From Pseudomonas sp. URMO17WK12:I2 (lineage in GTDB: Bacteria; Pseudomonadota; Gammaproteobacteria; Pseudomonadales; Pseudomonadaceae): a stretch of DNA of 64,000 nucleotides. The translations under genes and the position numbers were made by a program. Below, piece by piece: positions 27,069 through 36,027 of the stretch. Location: positions 62,001-126,000 of the forward strand of contig NZ_QKYW01000004.1 of assembly GCF_003253735.1 (NCBI RefSeq). The letters run 5' to 3'. Numbering within the stretch: position 1 is the first letter of the stretch; the number at the start of each line of letters is the position of its first letter. Under the pieces are notes generated by a model. That model did no database searches. It had not been told where the DNA came from and worked only from the letters and a program-made list of their open reading frames with translations.

Positions 27069-27118
27069 TGTGGGAGCGGGCCATGCCCGCGAAATCACGG
27101 CCATGGGCCGTTCCCACA
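27069..27118. repeat. REP-type inverted pair
   Basis: TGTGGGAGCGGGCCATGCCC faces CCATGGGCCGTTCCCACA. It sits between the convergent ends of cysA and the Mpo1-like gene. Confidence 0.8.
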
Positions 27119-27232
27119 GTAGTTGCGGGAGCCTCTGACTCGGCGTGATTGCCCAGTTCCTGTTGGCGCGACTTGCGGGCAAGGACCAAGCGCCTGCCTG
27201 CCACCACAACATCCCACAAACGCTGCTTTCTC

Positions 27233-27754
27233 TCAGGCCACCTTGCGCTCGCGAATGCAGGTCGGCCCGGCGTGCTTGACCACTTCATGCTCGACCTCCT
27301 GGCGCAGGCCGAGGAGAAAGGCCGCTTCGGCGACCACGAACAGCGGCCCGATGATCAGCCCGGTGAGGTCGTCGACGAACGCCGGCTTGCGGCCTTCGTA
27401 GAAATGGCCGATGAACTGGATGATCCAGCCGACCACGAACAGCCCCAGCCCCATGCTCAGCCACAGCGCCGTACCGGCCATCGCCAGCCCGGCGCTGAAC
27501 CACAGGCACAAGCCCAGCAAGGCGCCCATCACCGCCCCGAAACGAAGGTCCAGGCGCAGATAGAACAGCGTGCTCAGCAGCGCAGCCAGGGTCGCCGGCG
27601 ACAGCCACAGGCCGCCCACAACAATTCCCGGGCGCGACAGCAGCACGGTGACGGCCAGCACGATCATCGGGATACCGACGAAGTGGGTGACGATATTGCG
27701 CCGGTCGCGGTGGTAGGCCGCGTATTGGGCGAGGTGATCCACCAGGGTTTTCAT
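27233..27754 (-). CDS. Mpo1/DUF962-like membrane protein
   Basis: A 173-residue membrane protein with about four hydrophobic helices. Conserved His motifs flank the helices: AAYHRDRRNIVTHFVGIP near the N-terminus and IQFIGHFYEGRKPAF in the C-terminal half. The yeast homologue Mpo1 is an iron-dependent dioxygenase that shortens 2-hydroxy fatty acids; the bacterial proteins are uncharacterised. It is divergent from the Crp-like gene with 88 bases between starts. Confidence 0.8.
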   Translation of the reverse strand: MKTLVDHLAQYAAYHRDRRNIVTHFVGIPMIVLAVTVLLSRPGIVVGGLWLSPATLAALLSTLFYLRLDLRFGAVMGALLGLCLWFSAGLAMAGTALWLSMGLGLFVVGWIIQFIGHFYEGRKPAFVDDLTGLIIGPLFVVAEAAFLLGLRQEVEHEVVKHAGPTCIRERKVA

Positions 27755-27842
27755 TGTTGTTATCCTCTCGGGGTGCGTACCGCCTCATCATGGCGCGGCA
27801 CGCACGCCAGCACTGTCAGCTAGCCGACAAAGCGGAATTCCC

Positions 27843-28520
27843 ATGACCGATCTGCGCGACACCCTGCTTCAGGGCCAATGGTTCGCCGCGTTGCCGGCGC
27901 CCTTGCAGCAGGCGCTGCTGAGCCAGGGCCGGCGGCTGAACCTGGAGGCCGGGCAACGCCTGTTCAGCCGCGGCGACGCACCCAGCGGGCTGTATGCCGT
28001 GCTCAACGGCGCCATGCGCGTCGGCAGTGTGGACGCCGACGGCCGGGAGGCCCTGCTGGTGCTGGTGGAAGCGCCGCACTGGTTCGGGGAAATCGCCCTG
28101 TTCGATGGCCAGCCGCGTACCCACGACGCCGTTGCCGAAGGCGCCAGCAGCCTGCTGCACGTGCCCCAGGGTGGCCTGCTGAGCCTGCTCGACAGGCATC
28201 CTGCCTATTGGCGCGACCTCGCCTTGCTGATGGCCCACAAGGTGCGCCTGGCCTTTATCGCACTCGAGGAGATCAGCCTGCTGCCCGCCGCACAACGCCT
28301 GGCGCGGCGCCTGCTGCTGATCGCCGAAGACTATGGCGAAAGCCAGGGCCCGCGGCGCATCATCCACCTGTCCCAGGAGCAATTGGCGGCCATGCTGGCG
28401 ATCTCCCGGCAGACCGCCAATGGCGTGCTCAAGGAGTTGCAGGCGCGCGGCATCGTCAAGCTGACCTACGGCGAGATCGAGATTCTCGACATGGACGAAC
28501 TGCGCAAGGCTGCGCACTGA
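27843..28520 (+). CDS. Crp/Fnr-family transcriptional regulator
   Basis: A 225-residue regulator. The cyclic-nucleotide-binding-type beta barrel spans about 20-130 (RLFSRGDAPSGLYAVLNGAM; PHWFGEIALFDGQPRTHDA). The C-terminal winged helix contains LSQEQLAAMLAISRQTANGV, the recognition helix. It has no N-terminal Fe-S cysteines, so it is not Fnr. The ligand is unknown. SD: GGAATTCCC, weak. It may control the divergent Mpo1-like gene and the PhoD-like gene downstream (113 bases on). Confidence 0.88.
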   Translation: MTDLRDTLLQGQWFAALPAPLQQALLSQGRRLNLEAGQRLFSRGDAPSGLYAVLNGAMRVGSVDADGREALLVLVEAPHWFGEIALFDGQPRTHDAVAEGASSLLHVPQGGLLSLLDRHPAYWRDLALLMAHKVRLAFIALEEISLLPAAQRLARRLLLIAEDYGESQGPRRIIHLSQEQLAAMLAISRQTANGVLKELQARGIVKLTYGEIEILDMDELRKAAH

Positions 28521-28633
28521 AGCATGAAGCTTTTGTGACAGCCGAACCAAAGACCAAGGGCCATGTCCTTACTGATTCTGTGAACCACAGGCCGGCTGGC
28601 TGCGCCAGCGGCCGCCAACCATCCGGGATACCG

Positions 28634-30580
28634 TTGCCAGACTCTGCCCCCATCGACCTGCCCAGCGTACTCGCCGGCCCGCTACTGCGCCGCCTGGAGC
28701 CCGATCGCCTGGTGCTCTGGCTGGTCGCCAGCCGCCCGCTGCAGCTGACCCTGCGCCTGGCGCCGGGCGACCAGGCCGAATGCGATCACCCGCTGGACGA
28801 CGACGCCTGCCAGCGCCTGGTGGTCGGCGAACGTGCGGTCATCCACCTGATCGACCTGCACCTCGACACGCCACTGCCGCGCGATGAGCTGATCGCCTAC
28901 GACCTGCTGGTCGACGGCCAGCAGGGTATCGCCGAGTGGGCCGCGCACCTGCTGTACGACGGTGCGACGCGGCCCAACTTCGTGCTGCGCTCGCGCATCG
29001 ATCATCTGCTGCACGGCTCGTGCCGCAAGCCGCATCACCCGTCCAAGGATGGCCTGCTGTGCGCCGACCGCCTGCTGGCCGCGCCTCACGTGGCGTCCGA
29101 GCGGCCGGCCGTGTTGCTGCACAGCGGCGACCAGGTGTACGTAGACGATGTTTCCGGGCCGATGCTGCGGGCCATCCACCAATTGGTCGAACGCCTGGGC
29201 CTGTACCACGAGAAGCTCGAAGGCGCGGTCGTCGATAACAGCGCCGATCTCTATGACCACCCCGCCAGCTACTACCACCGCGCCGACCTGCTGCCTGCGC
29301 TGAAGAGCAATGAAACCCTGCGCGAGCGCTTCTTCGGTGGCACCGAAAAGCCCATCTTCACCAGCAGCAATGCCGACAACCACCTGGTCACCCTGGCCGA
29401 AGTGCTGGCCATGTACCTGCTGGTGTGGTCGCCCACGCCCTGGTTGCTGCTCGACAGCGAAGTGCCCGAGCTGAGTGCCGAAGATGCCCAGCGCTATGAC
29501 CGCGAACGCGCCTGCATCACCGCGTTCGTCGCCAACCTCGGTGATGTGGCGCGGGTGCTGGCGCACCTGCCGAACCTGATGATCTTCGATGACCATGACA
29601 TCACCGATGACTGGAACCTGTCGGCCCAGTGGGAAGAAACCGCCTACGGCCATCCCTTCTCCAAGCGCATCATCGGCAACGCGCTGATCGGCTACCTGCT
29701 GTGCCAGGGCTGGGGCAACAATCCCGATGCCTTCGCCGAACCACTGGCCGATGTTCACGCCCTGTGCGAGCAGGCGCATGGCGACGGTTTCGGCAGTGCG
29801 GCCCAGGATCAACTGATTGATGACCTGATGCGCTTCCAGCACTGGCACTACGTACTGCCGAGCAGCCCGGCACTATTGGTGCTCGACACACGCACCCGGC
29901 GCTGGCGCAGCGAGCGTAACCTCAAGCGCCCGTCGGGCCTGCTCGACTGGGAAGCGCTCAGCGAAATGCAGCAGAACCTGCTCGATCACCCGAGTGCCAT
30001 CATCGTCTCGCCGGCGCCAATGTTCGGCGTCAAGCTGATCGAGGCCGTGCAGCGGGTATTCAGCTGGGCAGGCCGTCCGCTGATGGTCGATGCGGAAAAC
30101 TGGATGGCTCATCGCGGCGCCGCCAGCGTGATGATGAACATCTTCCGCCACTCGCGCACGCCAAGGGATTACGTGGTGCTGTCCGGCGACGTGCACTACT
30201 CGTTCTTCTACGAGGTCAAGGTACGCCAACGGCGCAACGGGCCGACGGTGTGGCAGATCACCAGCAGCGGCGTGAAGAACGAATTCCCGCGTCGCCTGCT
30301 GGACGTCTTCGACCGCCTCAACCGCTGGCTGTACGCGCCCTGGTCGCCCCTCAACTGGCTGACCAAGCGCCGCCGCATGCAGGTCTTCCCGCACATCCCC
30401 AAGCACAGCAAATCGGGCGAACGCCTGTGGAATTCCGCCGGCCTCGGCCAGGTGCTGTTCAACGCCAGGGGCCAGCCCAGCCAGGTATTCCAGCTCAACG
30501 CCGACGGCTCACCGCGCACCGAATTCATCGATGACCGCGATCAAGTGGCAGCGCGCAGCGAGGCGCCGAAACGCGCCTGA
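28634..30580 (+). CDS. PhoD-like metallophosphatase-family protein
   Basis: About 648 residues. The metal-site motifs of the PhoD-like family are present: LLHSGDQVYVDD, IFDDHDITDDWN and LSGDVHYSFFYEV. No signal peptide is apparent, so it is probably cytoplasmic, unlike secreted PhoD alkaline phosphatase. The start is uncertain: no ATG exists in frame near the natural N-terminus; I chose TTG at 28634 (family-like LPSVLAGPLLRRLEP follows), with GTG at 28580 as the alternative. Neither has a good SD. It ends 19 bases from the convergent folA stop. The substrate is unknown. Confidence 0.8.
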   Translation: MPDSAPIDLPSVLAGPLLRRLEPDRLVLWLVASRPLQLTLRLAPGDQAECDHPLDDDACQRLVVGERAVIHLIDLHLDTPLPRDELIAYDLLVDGQQGIAEWAAHLLYDGATRPNFVLRSRIDHLLHGSCRKPHHPSKDGLLCADRLLAAPHVASERPAVLLHSGDQVYVDDVSGPMLRAIHQLVERLGLYHEKLEGAVVDNSADLYDHPASYYHRADLLPALKSNETLRERFFGGTEKPIFTSSNADNHLVTLAEVLAMYLLVWSPTPWLLLDSEVPELSAEDAQRYDRERACITAFVANLGDVARVLAHLPNLMIFDDHDITDDWNLSAQWEETAYGHPFSKRIIGNALIGYLLCQGWGNNPDAFAEPLADVHALCEQAHGDGFGSAAQDQLIDDLMRFQHWHYVLPSSPALLVLDTRTRRWRSERNLKRPSGLLDWEALSEMQQNLLDHPSAIIVSPAPMFGVKLIEAVQRVFSWAGRPLMVDAENWMAHRGAASVMMNIFRHSRTPRDYVVLSGDVHYSFFYEVKVRQRRNGPTVWQITSSGVKNEFPRRLLDVFDRLNRWLYAPWSPLNWLTKRRRMQVFPHIPKHSKSGERLWNSAGLGQVLFNARGQPSQVFQLNADGSPRTEFIDDRDQVAARSEAPKRA

Positions 30581-30599
30581 CCGCCAGCGTGATGACGAG

Positions 30600-31112
30600 C
30601 TAGCGGCGCGCCCAGGTCTCGAAGCAGTATGCCGGCGCCAACTCGGTGGCCGGCTGCTCGTCGCCCCCGATACGCTGCCACTGCGCCTCGTCGAACGCCG
30701 GGAACCAGGCGTCGCCTTCGGGCTGCAGGGCGACGCGGGTCAGGTACAGGCGATCGGCGATCGGCAGCGCCTGCTCATAGAGCTGGGCACCGCCGATCAG
30801 CATCACTTCATCGACGCCCTGCTCGCGGGCCCAGGCCTCGGCGCGCTGGTGGGCCGCCTCGACCGTGGTAAACACTTCCGCGCCGTCGAGGGCGAGGCCG
30901 GCCTGGCGGCTGACCACCAGGTTGAGACGGCCTGGCAACGGGCGGCCGAGGGAGTCCCAGGTCTTGCGACCCATGATGATCGGCTTGCCGAGGGTCTTGG
31001 CCTTGAAGTGCTTGAGGTCGGCCGGCAGGTGCCAGGGCAGTTGATTGTCGCGGCCAATCACGCGGTTCTCGGCGAGAGCGGCGATCAGGCAGAGGGGAAG
31101 TCGATTCGTCAT
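30600..31112 (-). CDS. folA: Dihydrofolate reductase
   Basis: A 170-residue DHFR. LCLIAALAENRVIGRDNQLPWHLPAD matches the N-terminal strand and the substrate loop (Trp-His-Leu); KPIIMGRKTWDSLGRPLPGR and VMLIGGAQLYEQAL are the NADPH-binding segments. It makes tetrahydrofolate, consumed by thymidylate synthase encoded at 38.3 kb. I used ATG 31112, which gives the usual N-terminus; an ATG 12 bases earlier is possible. No clear SD at either. Confidence 0.95.
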   Translation of the reverse strand: MTNRLPLCLIAALAENRVIGRDNQLPWHLPADLKHFKAKTLGKPIIMGRKTWDSLGRPLPGRLNLVVSRQAGLALDGAEVFTTVEAAHQRAEAWAREQGVDEVMLIGGAQLYEQALPIADRLYLTRVALQPEGDAWFPAFDEAQWQRIGGDEQPATELAPAYCFETWARR

Positions 31113-31236
31113 GGCGGCGAGCATAGCAGAGCGAGCCAGCGGCCGGCATACCTTGCCGCGCTGTCATCGTCACGCCATGGTTGTCGGTGCAGGCTGTTGG
31201 CAAACCAGCAGCCAACATGCTCAGGAGAGATGCCCG

Positions 31237-32343
31237 ATGCCCCTACGCCAGTCCCGTCTGCTACTGCTCAGCGCCCTGCTCGCCGTGCCCTTCAGCGCCA
31301 GCGCGCAAGAGCCGGCAGCCCCCTCTGCCAAGCGCGCCGACCACGACAAACCGCTGATCATCGCCCACCGCGGCGCCAGCGGTTACCTGCCCGAACACAC
31401 CCTCGCCGCCTACGCGGTGGCGGTGCTGCAGGGCGCCGACTATATCGAGCCCGACCTGGTGATGAGCAAGGACGGCCAGCTGTTCGCCCGCCACGATAAC
31501 GAGCTGGGCCTGACCACCGATGTGGCCCGGCACCCGGAGTTCGCCGACCGCAAACGCAAGGCCCACATCGACGGCGTCGAACTCGACGGCTGGTTCAGCG
31601 AGGACTTCACCGCCGCCGAACTGAAACGCCTGCGCGCCATCGAGCGCATTCCCGACGTTCGCCCGGGCAACACCCGCCTGAATGGCCAGTTCGAGATCCC
31701 GACCCTGCAGGAAATCATCGACCTGGTGAAGGCACTGCAGGTCAGCCAGGGCCGCGAGATCGGCCTGTATATCGAAACCAAGCACCCCGCGCACTTCCAG
31801 CAGCTCGGCCTGGCCATGGAAAAGCCGCTGGTCGAAGCTCTGGCCCGCAACGGCTATGCCGACGCCAAGGCGCCGGTGTTTATCCAGTCCTTCGAAGTGA
31901 GCAACCTGAAAGCGCTGCGCCAGCTCAGTTCGCTGCGCCTGGTGCAGTTGTACGGCAAGGGCCAGCCCCAGGATCAGGTCGAGTTGGGCAACCCGCTGAC
32001 TTATGAACAGATGGCCACGCCCGCCGGCCTGAAGGCAGTCGCCGCGTATGCCAACGGCGTCGGCCCGGACAAGGGCTACGTGATTGCGCGCAAAGCGGAC
32101 GGCAGCCTGGGCGAGCCGACGCGCTTCGTCGCCGACGCCCACGCCGCCGGTCTGCTGGTGCACCCCTACACCTTCCGTGCCGAAAACCAGTTTCTGCCCA
32201 CTGACCTGCAACGGGGCAGCGACCCGGCCGCGCGTGGCGATATCGACGCCGAGCTGCGCGCCTTCCTGGCCACCGGCATCGATGGGCTGTTTATCGACCA
32301 GCCGGACATCGCCGTGCGCCTGCGCGACGCTGCCACACACTAG
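31237..32343 (+). CDS. glpQ: Periplasmic glycerophosphodiester phosphodiesterase
   Basis: A 368-residue GDPD with a signal peptide (1-23, ends SASA-QE). Catalytic landmarks: IIAHRGASGYLPEHTLAAY (His, Arg, Glu), GADYIEPDLVMSKDG and FARHDNELGLTT. Later LYIETKHP and VFIQSF complete the TIM-barrel site. It hydrolyses glycerophosphodiesters such as glycerophosphocholine to glycerol-3-phosphate and an alcohol; release of choline would feed the betaine genes (inference). AGGAG is 9 bases before the ATG. Confidence 0.93.
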   Translation: MPLRQSRLLLLSALLAVPFSASAQEPAAPSAKRADHDKPLIIAHRGASGYLPEHTLAAYAVAVLQGADYIEPDLVMSKDGQLFARHDNELGLTTDVARHPEFADRKRKAHIDGVELDGWFSEDFTAAELKRLRAIERIPDVRPGNTRLNGQFEIPTLQEIIDLVKALQVSQGREIGLYIETKHPAHFQQLGLAMEKPLVEALARNGYADAKAPVFIQSFEVSNLKALRQLSSLRLVQLYGKGQPQDQVELGNPLTYEQMATPAGLKAVAAYANGVGPDKGYVIARKADGSLGEPTRFVADAHAAGLLVHPYTFRAENQFLPTDLQRGSDPAARGDIDAELRAFLATGIDGLFIDQPDIAVRLRDAATH

Positions 32344-32411
32344 CTGCGAGCTGTTGTCATTCACCACGCAGCGGGTATGCTCCCGGAGACTGACACTCAC
32401 CGGGAGATCGC

Positions 32412-33788
32412 GTGTCCCTACCCAAGCTGCAACGCCTCTGGCTCTGCGAGGCCGTGCGCCTGCGCGAAGAGCATGCCGGCCTGCTCGAAGACAGCGAAGC
32501 CAACCGCCGTGCCCAGGTAGCTGGCGGCGACCTGGCCACCCGTATCGAACAGCGTGCCCTGCACCTGGCCGAACGCGATGGCCAGGTGCAGGCGCAGCGC
32601 CACTGGCTCCAGGGTGCGCGCCTGGCACTGCTGCTGCTCGGCCTGCTGGCCCTGGCCAGCGGCGCCGGCCTGGCGGTCGCCGCCCTGGGTGACGGACAGA
32701 CGCCGGTCAACGTGTTTTGGGCCCTAGGCAGCCTGCTCGGCCTGCATATTCTGATGCTGCTGGGCTGGTTGCTCGGCCTGCTGTTCGGTGGCGGTCATGG
32801 CGCGGTGCTGGGGCGCCTGTGGCTGTGGCTCAGCGAGAAACTGGCCCGCGATGCCAGTGCGCTGCACACCGGCCCCGCGCTGGTTCTGCTGCTGCGCCGC
32901 CAGCGCCTCAACCGCTGGCTGGTCGGCATGGCCGTACACGGCCTGTGGCTGGTGGCGCTGAGCACTGCCCTGGTGATGCTGTTGGCGCTGCTCTCCACCC
33001 GTCGCTACGGCTTCGTGTGGGAAACCACCCTGCTGGGCGGCGACACCTTCGTCGCCCTCACCCAGGCCCTGGGTGCGCTGCCTGGCCTGCTCGGCTTTCC
33101 GGTGCCGGATGCCGCCACCATCCGCGCCAGCGGCGACAGCCCGCTACCCCTGGAGGCGGCTCGCCATGCCTGGGCCGGCTGGCTGATCGGCGTGCTGGTG
33201 ATCTACGGGCTGCTGCCACGTCTGCTGCTGGGCCTGGTGTGCCTGGTGCGTTGGCGGGCAGGCACGGCGAGGCTGACCCTGGATCTGTCGCAGCCCGGCT
33301 ACGACCTCTTGCGCGACCGGCTGCAGCCCAACAGCGAACGCCTGGGCGTATGCGATGCCGAGCCGGCGCAGCTTTATCAAGTGCAGTCCGCCGCTGGTGT
33401 CGACACCAGCAGCGGTGCGCTGCTGGTCGCCATCGAACTGGATGACCGGCGCCCCTGGCCGCCAGTGCTGCCCAAATCGGTGGCCGACGCCGGGATCGTC
33501 GACAGCCGCGAACAGCGCCGCCAATTGCTCGACCAGCTGACCCGCTTTCCGCCCGCGCGTTTGGCCATTGCCTGTGACCCACGACGCTCGCCGGATCGCG
33601 GCAGCCTGGCGCTGCTCGCCGAGCTGGCCCGCTGCGCCGGCGCAACCCGCATCTGGCTGCTGCAGCCGCCCCAGGGCGAAACGCTCGACAGCGAGCGCCT
33701 CGGCGACTGGCACAAGGCGCTGGACGACTTACAACTGGCCCACCGCGGCAGCTCGCCACTGACCTGGCTGGAGACCGGCCATGACTGA
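32412..33788 (+). CDS. DUF2868 membrane protein
   Basis: A 458-residue protein with a GTG start (GGGAG upstream). The N-terminal 75 residues are charged helix; about four membrane helices lie near 78-98, 108-128, 175-195 and 255-275; a soluble C-terminal domain (300-458) carries QVQSAAGVDTSSGALLVAIE and LAIACDPRRSPDRGSLALLA. The family is known only as DUF2868. It precedes a DUF3482 GTPase (147 bases apart, same strand); the two are usually adjacent in gammaproteobacteria and probably act together at the inner membrane. Confidence 0.85.
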   Translation: MSLPKLQRLWLCEAVRLREEHAGLLEDSEANRRAQVAGGDLATRIEQRALHLAERDGQVQAQRHWLQGARLALLLLGLLALASGAGLAVAALGDGQTPVNVFWALGSLLGLHILMLLGWLLGLLFGGGHGAVLGRLWLWLSEKLARDASALHTGPALVLLLRRQRLNRWLVGMAVHGLWLVALSTALVMLLALLSTRRYGFVWETTLLGGDTFVALTQALGALPGLLGFPVPDAATIRASGDSPLPLEAARHAWAGWLIGVLVIYGLLPRLLLGLVCLVRWRAGTARLTLDLSQPGYDLLRDRLQPNSERLGVCDAEPAQLYQVQSAAGVDTSSGALLVAIELDDRRPWPPVLPKSVADAGIVDSREQRRQLLDQLTRFPPARLAIACDPRRSPDRGSLALLAELARCAGATRIWLLQPPQGETLDSERLGDWHKALDDLQLAHRGSSPLTWLETGHD

Positions 33789-33834
33789 AGAGAACCGCTG
33801 GGTGGATGGCAGTCTTTTCATCCGCCGTGCAACT

Positions 33835-33874
33835 GTAGAGCGCGGTGGATGGGTGAAGCGTCATCCACCCTACG
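33835..33874. repeat. Short palindromic repeat (GTGGATGGGTGAAGCGTCATCCACCCTAC type)
   Basis: GCGGTGGATG faces CATCCACCCTACG around a GGTGAAGCGT centre. A similar sequence occurs at 35978-36010 (TGTAGGGTGGAAGACGCTTC). It lies between the DUF2868 and GTPase genes. Confidence 0.6.
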
Positions 33875-33935
33875 AAACCCGCCAGAAGGGAGCAGTGACC
33901 GCGCCCCTGCTGCGAGCCCTGGGAGGCCAACAACC

Positions 33936-35321
33936 ATGACCCAGGCTCTGAGACTCGCCGTGGTGGGCCACACCAACGTCGGCAAGACCTCGCTGCTGCG
34001 CACCCTGACCCGCGACGTCGGCTTTGGCGAGGTGTCCCATCGCCCCAGCACCACCCGCCACGTCGAAGGCGCGCGCCTGTCGGTAGACGGCGAGCCGCTG
34101 CTGGAGCTGTACGACACGCCGGGCCTGGAAGATGCCATCGCCCTGCTCGACTACCTCGATCAGCTGGACCGCCCTGGCGAGCGCCTCGACGGCCCGGCGC
34201 GGCTGGCGCGCTTCATGGACGGCAGCGAGGCGCGCCAGCGCTTCGAACAGGAAGCCAAGGTGCTGCGTCAGCTGCAGGCCTCCGATGCCGGCCTGTACGT
34301 GATCGACGCCCGCGAGCCGGTGCTGGCCAAGTACCGCGACGAGCTGAACGTGCTGGCCATGTGTGGCCGCCCGCTGCTGCCGGTGCTGAATTTCGTGGCC
34401 AGCGCCAACCACCGCGAGGACGACTGGCGCGAAGCCCTGGCACGCCTGGGATTGCACGCCCTGGTGCGTTTCGACAGCGTGGCGCCGCCGCTCGATGGTG
34501 AGCGCCGGCTGTACGAGAGCCTGGCGCTGATGCACGAGAAATCGCGTCCGCAACTGCAACGCCTGATCGACGATCACGAAGCCCAGCGGGTGGCCCGCCA
34601 CCGCAGCGCCAAGCGCCTGATCGCCGAGCTGCTGGTCGACTGCGCCGCCTGCCGGCGCAGCGTCGCCAACCAGCCGGAGCTGGAAAAGAGCGCCATCGAG
34701 GATTTGCGTGCCCAGGTGCGCCAGCGTGAACAGCGCTGCGTGGAAGCCCTGCTGCGCCTGTACGCCTTTCGCCGCGAAGACGCCCGAGCCGACGATCTGC
34801 CCCTGCTGGACGGTCGCTGGGGCGACGACCTGTTCAACCCGGAAACCATCAAGCAACTGGGCATTCGCCTGGGTGGCGGCGCGGCAGCCGGAGCAGCAGC
34901 CGGGGCCGGCGTCGACCTGCTGGTCGGCGGCCTGACCCTGGGCACCGCGGCACTGGCCGGCGCACTGCTCGGCGGGGGCGCGCAGACCCTGCGCAACTAC
35001 GGCGCGCGCCTCAAGGGCAAGCTGCAGGGCCAGCGCGAGCTGACTGTCGACGACGCTGTGCTGCGCCTGCTCGCCCTGCGCCAGGAGCACCTGCTGGCCG
35101 CGCTGGATCAGCGCGGTCATGCGGCGGTGGATGCGGTACGCCTCGGCACTCTGCAGGACAGCCAATGGCGCGAAGGCAAGCTGCCGGGCGCCTTGCGCGT
35201 CGCCCGCGCGCGGCCGGAGTGGTCGTCGCTGAACCCGGGCGCGCGCGTCGATCAGGTCGAGCGCCAGGAACAGGTCGAACGCCTGGCCAGGGAAATCGAT
35301 ACGGCGCCGACTGCGAAATGA
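33936..35321 (+). CDS. DUF3482 GTPase
   Basis: A 461-residue P-loop GTPase. G1 GHTNVGKTS (residues about 10-18), G3 YDTPGLED are clear; the G4 position after LLPVLNFVAS lacks the usual NKxD, so guanine specificity is uncertain. The C-terminal half is the DUF3482 domain: helical, then a glycine-rich membrane-seeking stretch (LGGGAAAGAAAGAGVDLLVG and the hydrophobic segment after it, about 305-350). GGGAGG precedes the ATG at 33936. Its stop overlaps the next small gene. Probably a membrane-associated switch acting with the DUF2868 protein. Confidence 0.85.
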   Translation: MTQALRLAVVGHTNVGKTSLLRTLTRDVGFGEVSHRPSTTRHVEGARLSVDGEPLLELYDTPGLEDAIALLDYLDQLDRPGERLDGPARLARFMDGSEARQRFEQEAKVLRQLQASDAGLYVIDAREPVLAKYRDELNVLAMCGRPLLPVLNFVASANHREDDWREALARLGLHALVRFDSVAPPLDGERRLYESLALMHEKSRPQLQRLIDDHEAQRVARHRSAKRLIAELLVDCAACRRSVANQPELEKSAIEDLRAQVRQREQRCVEALLRLYAFRREDARADDLPLLDGRWGDDLFNPETIKQLGIRLGGGAAAGAAAGAGVDLLVGGLTLGTAALAGALLGGGAQTLRNYGARLKGKLQGQRELTVDDAVLRLLALRQEHLLAALDQRGHAAVDAVRLGTLQDSQWREGKLPGALRVARARPEWSSLNPGARVDQVERQEQVERLAREIDTAPTAK

Positions 35322-35590
35322 GCCTGTGCAGCGAACTGGCCGCCATCCTCGAGCGCGAACTGCGCTTGGGCAACAGCCTCGGCCAGGCGCCCCATCGCGC
35401 CGGCTGGCCGCAGGCGGATTCACTGTTCGCCGCCCTGCGCCAGGACTTCAAGAGCGACCTGAGCCAGTTGCCGCCATCGGTACAACACGGCCGCTGCAAC
35501 GACCCGCACTACGGCTGGTACGAAGAGCTCTACTGCCGTGAACACCACCATCTCCTGGTCGCCGGCGTGCCCAAACCCGGCCGCCGCTGA
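35318..35590 (+). CDS. Small hypothetical protein coupled to the DUF3482 GTPase
   Basis: A 90-residue soluble protein, MSLCSELAAILERELRLGN..., with four Cys including one in HYGWYEELYCREH. The ATG overlaps the GTPase stop (ATGA), so it is translationally coupled. I do not recognise a named family. The His/Cys-rich C-terminus could bind metal (inference). Confidence 0.65.
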   Translation: MSLCSELAAILERELRLGNSLGQAPHRAGWPQADSLFAALRQDFKSDLSQLPPSVQHGRCNDPHYGWYEELYCREHHHLLVAGVPKPGRR

Positions 35591-35612
35591 TCCCTGATTG
35601 CGAGCCTCGAAC

Positions 35613-35933
35613 ATGCCGGTTGCCAACCTGTTCCACGACAGCGAGCCGCCCGCCCAGGGCGAGCGCTTCGACACCTTGCTCAGCCATCGCAACCTGCAGA
35701 TCGAGCGGATCCTCAGCTCGTCACGCATCGAGTCGGTGGATTACCTGCAAGAGCAGGACGAGTGGGTGCTGCTGGCCCGCGGCGAAGCGCGCATGACGGT
35801 GGCCGGCGAAGCGCTCGAGCTCACCGCCGGCGATCATCTGTTTCTGCCCGCCGGCACACCACACCGCGTGGAGCACACCAGCGAAGGCGCGCTGTGGCTG
35901 GCCATCCATCTGCATCCTGGCAATGGCGTTTAA
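35613..35933 (+). CDS. Cupin-domain protein
   Basis: A 106-residue single-domain cupin. Motif 1 is WVLLARGEARMTVAGEALEL and motif 2 GDHLFLPAGTPHRVEHTS. A typical first His pair is missing (YLQEQDEWVLLARG), so one metal ligand set is Glu/Gln-rich. Function unknown; it may be a small enzyme or binding protein. The ATG is 22 bases after the preceding stop; it is followed by a REP half-element. Confidence 0.75.
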   Translation: MPVANLFHDSEPPAQGERFDTLLSHRNLQIERILSSSRIESVDYLQEQDEWVLLARGEARMTVAGEALELTAGDHLFLPAGTPHRVEHTSEGALWLAIHLHPGNGV

Positions 35934-35935
35934 CT

Positions 35936-36007
35936 ATGGGAGCGCGCCATGCGCGCGACAACTTGTGGGTATCGCCCTGTAGGGTGGAAGACGCTTCACC
36001 CTTCCAC
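35936..36007. repeat. Half REP element plus short palindrome
   Basis: ATGGGAGCGCGCCATGCGCGC (one REP arm, GCGCGC variant) is followed by TGTAGGGTGGAAGACGCTTC and CCCTTCCACCACG. It fills the gap between the convergent cupin and EamA genes. Confidence 0.65.
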
Positions 36008-36027
36008 CACGAAATAACCACCACAAC

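Noticed and set aside
27878..28633. N-terminal extension of the PhoD-like ORF to about 900 codons
   Set aside because: The extra part is antiphase to the well-supported Crp-like gene and is Arg/Ala-rich shadow sequence.
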